A stretch of 64,000 nt of DNA from Lachnospiraceae bacterium (GTDB lineage: Bacteria; Bacillota; Clostridia; Lachnospirales; Lachnospiraceae), in contig CAAGLJ010000101.1 of the NCBI GenBank assembly GCA_900770785.1, forward strand, positions 35,274-99,273, written 5' to 3'. A program made the position numbers and the translations under genes. Under the pieces are notes generated by a model. The model was not told the DNA's origin. It ran no database searches and saw nothing but the letters and a program-made list of their open reading frames with translations. Below are positions 61,822-64,000 of this stretch, in pieces (the stretch's first letter is position 1; each line of letters opens with the position of its first letter).

Positions 61822-63120
61822 TCAGCCTATAGCAATATTTCCTTTGGGACAGCAAAGCCTATCCCCTCTGGAAAAATGCCACAGAGTAGCTATGGTCAGG
61901 GGCCCCAGCCTTCCAATATACATAATGAGAATCGACAGCAGCTTACTGTCCGTCCCCAAATCAGGGGTTATTCCGGTAGAAAGCCCAACCGTTCCGAAGG
62001 CGCTGGTTACTTCAAAGAAAACATCCACTAACCGCAGATTGGGTTCAAAAATCCCCATCAGATAGGTCCCTGTTACCACCACCCCCAGAGCCAGCAGGGT
62101 AATCACTGCCGCCTTTCGGAAGGCCTCTGCCGGAACCGCGTAGTGAAAGGCTTTTTCTGCCCTGTTGGTAGCCGCCTTCTTTATCCCCAGCAGAAGAACG
62201 AAAAATGTACTGGTCTTAATGCCGCCCCCTGTAGAGCCGGGAGAAGCCCCAATGAACATTAAAACAGCAATAAGCAAAAGCCCGGACTGGGAAAAGCGGT
62301 TCAGAGGATAGGTAGAGAAGCCTGCCGTTCTTGCCGATACACTGTGAAAAAAAGCCCCCAGCCAGGTAATTTCTTCCGTCAGCTTAAGCAAAAGTGTTCC
62401 CGCCACGAGCAAAAAGCCGCTGACGGACAATACCACCCTTGTATGCATAGACATCTTTTTCCAGTTGAGTCTGGTCTGCCACATTTCACAAATGACCAGA
62501 AAACCGATTCCTCCAAAGAAAATCAGGCCGCAGGTAACCAGATTGAGCAGCAGACTGTGGCGATAGGGAATAAGGTTCTGAAAGCTTCCCAGAATATCGA
62601 AGCCGGAATTATTAAAAGCTGCCACGGAATGAAACAGGCTGATGCCAAGAGCCTTAAAGGGTGGATAGTCCCGGACAAATACCGGAAAGCTCAAGCAGGC
62701 TCCCGCAAGCTCAAAAATCAGCGTCACCCAAAAAACACGTTTGAGCAGACGAATCATTCCTTTCCCCGATCCAACATTCATGGCTTCCCGTATCAGGGTT
62801 CTTCCCTTCAGACCCACTTTCCCTCCAATGGCCAGAATAATTCCCGCCCCAAGGGAGGTGACTCCCAGGCCGCCAAACTGAATCAAAAAGGCCAGAAAAA
62901 GCTGCCCTACAGGTGTAAAGGTATCTTTTGCATCCACCGCAATTAATCCGGTTACGCAGACTGCACTGGTGGCGGTATAAAGGGCATCTATGTATTTGAG
63001 ATTTACTCCCTCCCGCACACTGCAGGGCAGAATCAATAGCAGCGAACCAAGCAGAATCATAGCTCCAAAGCCCAGAGCAATAATCCGTCCCGGAGACTGC
63101 TTCTTTAACAATGAAATCAT
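61822..63120 (-). CDS. ktrB: KtrB-type potassium transporter
   Basis: A 432-residue membrane protein of the TrkH/KtrB family with repeated M1-P-M2 units; pore-loop pieces TSAVCVTGL, FNNSGFDILGSF, SARTAGFSTY and TSAFGTVGLSTG each carry the selectivity-filter Gly. It takes up K+ (with Na+ in known cases) together with KtrA. The start ATG has AGGAGG upstream. Confidence 0.96.
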   Translation of the reverse strand: MISLLKKQSPGRIIALGFGAMILLGSLLLILPCSVREGVNLKYIDALYTATSAVCVTGLIAVDAKDTFTPVGQLFLAFLIQFGGLGVTSLGAGIILAIGGKVGLKGRTLIREAMNVGSGKGMIRLLKRVFWVTLIFELAGACLSFPVFVRDYPPFKALGISLFHSVAAFNNSGFDILGSFQNLIPYRHSLLLNLVTCGLIFFGGIGFLVICEMWQTRLNWKKMSMHTRVVLSVSGFLLVAGTLLLKLTEEITWLGAFFHSVSARTAGFSTYPLNRFSQSGLLLIAVLMFIGASPGSTGGGIKTSTFFVLLLGIKKAATNRAEKAFHYAVPAEAFRKAAVITLLALGVVVTGTYLMGIFEPNLRLVDVFFEVTSAFGTVGLSTGITPDLGTDSKLLSILIMYIGRLGPLTIATLWHFSRGDRLCCPKGNIAIG

Positions 63121-63183
63121 GACTAATATGTTCTTCCTCCTGTCAGATTATCTCTTTTTTTCAAAAGGGATTTATACCTGTAC

Positions 63184-63189
63184 ATTATA
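63184..63189 (-). promoter_or_regulatory. Candidate -10 of the ktrB-ktrA operon
   Basis: TATAAT on the minus strand, about 64 bases before ktrB, with a poor -35. The rest of the 270-base gap (63121-63392) holds only the two terminator hairpins. Confidence 0.35.
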
Positions 63190-63307
63190 CTATCCGCCTT
63201 CCTGAATAGTACTCTGATTCAGTCGTCATTATCCGCTATTCTTCATTAAAATATGCGTTTTTTCGCCGCAGCTCATTTCGGGTAAAATATACCAAAAATG
63301 GCATTAA

Positions 63308-63378
63308 AAAAACCCTGCTTTCTTTTAAGATGCAAGGTTTTTAGGGTAATATAGGCAAAAAGGAAGTCCTTCCTTTTT
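63308..63378 (-). terminator. Two tandem hairpins after the aminotransferase gene
   Basis: The first, nearer the gene, is a perfect 10-bp stem AAAAAGGAAG-TC-CTTCCTTTTT (63357-63378). The second is AAAAACCCTGC (63308-63318) with GCAAGGTTTTT (63332-63342) and one mismatch, ending in a T run on the minus strand. Confidence 0.75.
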
Positions 63379-63392
63379 CTTTTTTCTTTTTA

Positions 63393-64000
63393 CTATCCAA
63401 ATACACGGGCCAGGCGATTCATGGCCTCTTCCAGCGTCTTTCTGGGACAGGCGATATTGATACGCTGAAAGCCCTCCCCTGCCGGTCCGAACATTCCTCC
63501 ACCATCCAGCCACAGGCCTGCTTCATGAACAATCCTTTGATTCAGCTCCTTATCACTTAAACCATAGGCTCTGAAATCCAGCCAGATGAGGTAGGTTCCT
63601 TCCGGTTCGGTCAGCCTCACCAGCGGCAGCTTGTCCTGAAGAAAATTCCTGACATAAGCTGCATTGGCCTGAATATAGGAACGGACTCCCTCCAGCCATT
63701 CCTCCCCATGACGGTAAGCAGCCTCACAGGCTACCAGCGCCGGCAGACTGATTTCATCATAGCCGGTGGAATAGACCTGCTTCGCAAACAGCCTTCTTTT
63801 CTTCTCGTCGGGAATGAATATATTGGATATCTGCAAGCCAGCAATATTGAAGGTTTTACTGGGAGAAGTACAGACCATGGACATGGATTGATATTCTTCT
63901 TTAATATTAGTAAACACCGTATGAGAGCCCTTAAACGCAAAGTCCGCATGAATTTCATCGCTGACCACAAAAACATTATGCTTTAGGCAAATATCTCCGA
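63393..64000 (-). CDS. PatB/MalY-type aminotransferase (C-S lyase), N-terminal part outside window
   Basis: The frame is open to the right edge (about 202 codons). It is a fold-type I PLP enzyme: VVSDEIHADF holds the PLP-ring Asp and the IHADF signature of MalY/PatB cystathionine beta-lyases, and SPSKTFNIAGLQ holds the PLP Lys. The C terminus (PEGTYLIWLDFRAYGL, GEGFQRINIACPRKTLEEAMNRL) includes the carboxylate-binding Arg. It may cleave cystathionine or other C-S bonds. The N-terminal part, including the start, is not in the window. Confidence 0.93.
   Translation of the reverse strand, partial: GDICLKHNVFVVSDEIHADFAFKGSHTVFTNIKEEYQSMSMVCTSPSKTFNIAGLQISNIFIPDEKKRRLFAKQVYSTGYDEISLPALVACEAAYRHGEEWLEGVRSYIQANAAYVRNFLQDKLPLVRLTEPEGTYLIWLDFRAYGLSDKELNQRIVHEAGLWLDGGGMFGPAGEGFQRINIACPRKTLEEAMNRLARVFG

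Noticed and set aside
1..64000. tRNA, rRNA, prophage or insertion sequences
   Set aside because: No cloverleaf-like gene, transposase, integrase or phage structural protein was recognised on either strand.

Overview
The window looks like a chromosomal segment of a motile, anaerobic Gram-positive bacterium of the class Clostridia, most like Lachnospiraceae. The reasons are lipobox-bearing lipoproteins, LytR-CpsA-Psr wall attachment, an Rnf-type electron-transfer operon, the FliW-CsrA pair, an alternative-heme-type radical SAM protein and strong Shine-Dalgarno sites. The taxon is inferred from gene content and style, not from a marker gene. No tRNA, rRNA, CRISPR, insertion sequence or prophage was recognised.

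Layout. 1-904 is the N-terminal part of a subtilisin-like (S8) protease. 1043-7435 is a compact eight-gene minus-strand redox operon: NusG-II protein, Gx transporter, a tandem-repeat lipoprotein, ApbE flavin transferase, RnfC, RnfD, RnfG and a small membrane protein. RnfA, RnfB and RnfE are absent from it. 7628-10651 carries a ClpX with an unusual insert and an HtrA-type protease. 10741-33952 is a large surface-polysaccharide region: a WbaP-like initiating transferase, many family-2 glycosyltransferases, a phosphosugar mutase, dTDP-sugar genes (rfbA, rfbB, rfbC; no rfbD), an O-antigen-type ABC exporter (Wzm/Wzt), a WbdD-like methyltransferase-kinase, an LCP ligase and two GH25 muramidases. The simplest reading is a glycan made inside, capped by the methyltransferase-kinase, recognised by the Wzt C-terminal domain, exported by ABC transport and fixed to the wall by LCP.

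34184-37465 holds a zinc-ribbon protein, a pair of half-size SMR-type membrane proteins, a membrane-anchored SGNH hydrolase and a lipoprotein serine protease. 37571-47537 is a late flagellar block (fliT-like, fliS, fliD, flaG, csrA, fliW, flgL, two flgK, flgN, flgM) with two good sigma-28 promoters, followed by a chemoreceptor with a consensus sigma-A promoter. Inside this block, at 47085-47231, lies a striking foldable intergenic element.

49656-56018 has an aromatic-acid-exporter-type membrane protein, a degenerate phosphoribosyltransferase divergent from an unknown protein, and a TetR regulator divergent from a Ca2+-type P-ATPase. 56127-60022 is an iron-type ABC uptake operon led by a radical SAM/SPASM protein behind a near-perfect Fur box, divergent from a flavodoxin-ferredoxin protein. 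61078-63120 is the KtrAB potassium system, and the window ends inside a PatB/MalY aminotransferase.

Best candidates for something little described: the Rnf-like operon lacking A/B/E with its extra flavoprotein-like lipoprotein, the WbdD-like capping system in a Gram-positive wall-glycan cluster, and the three-way-junction element in the flagellar operon.
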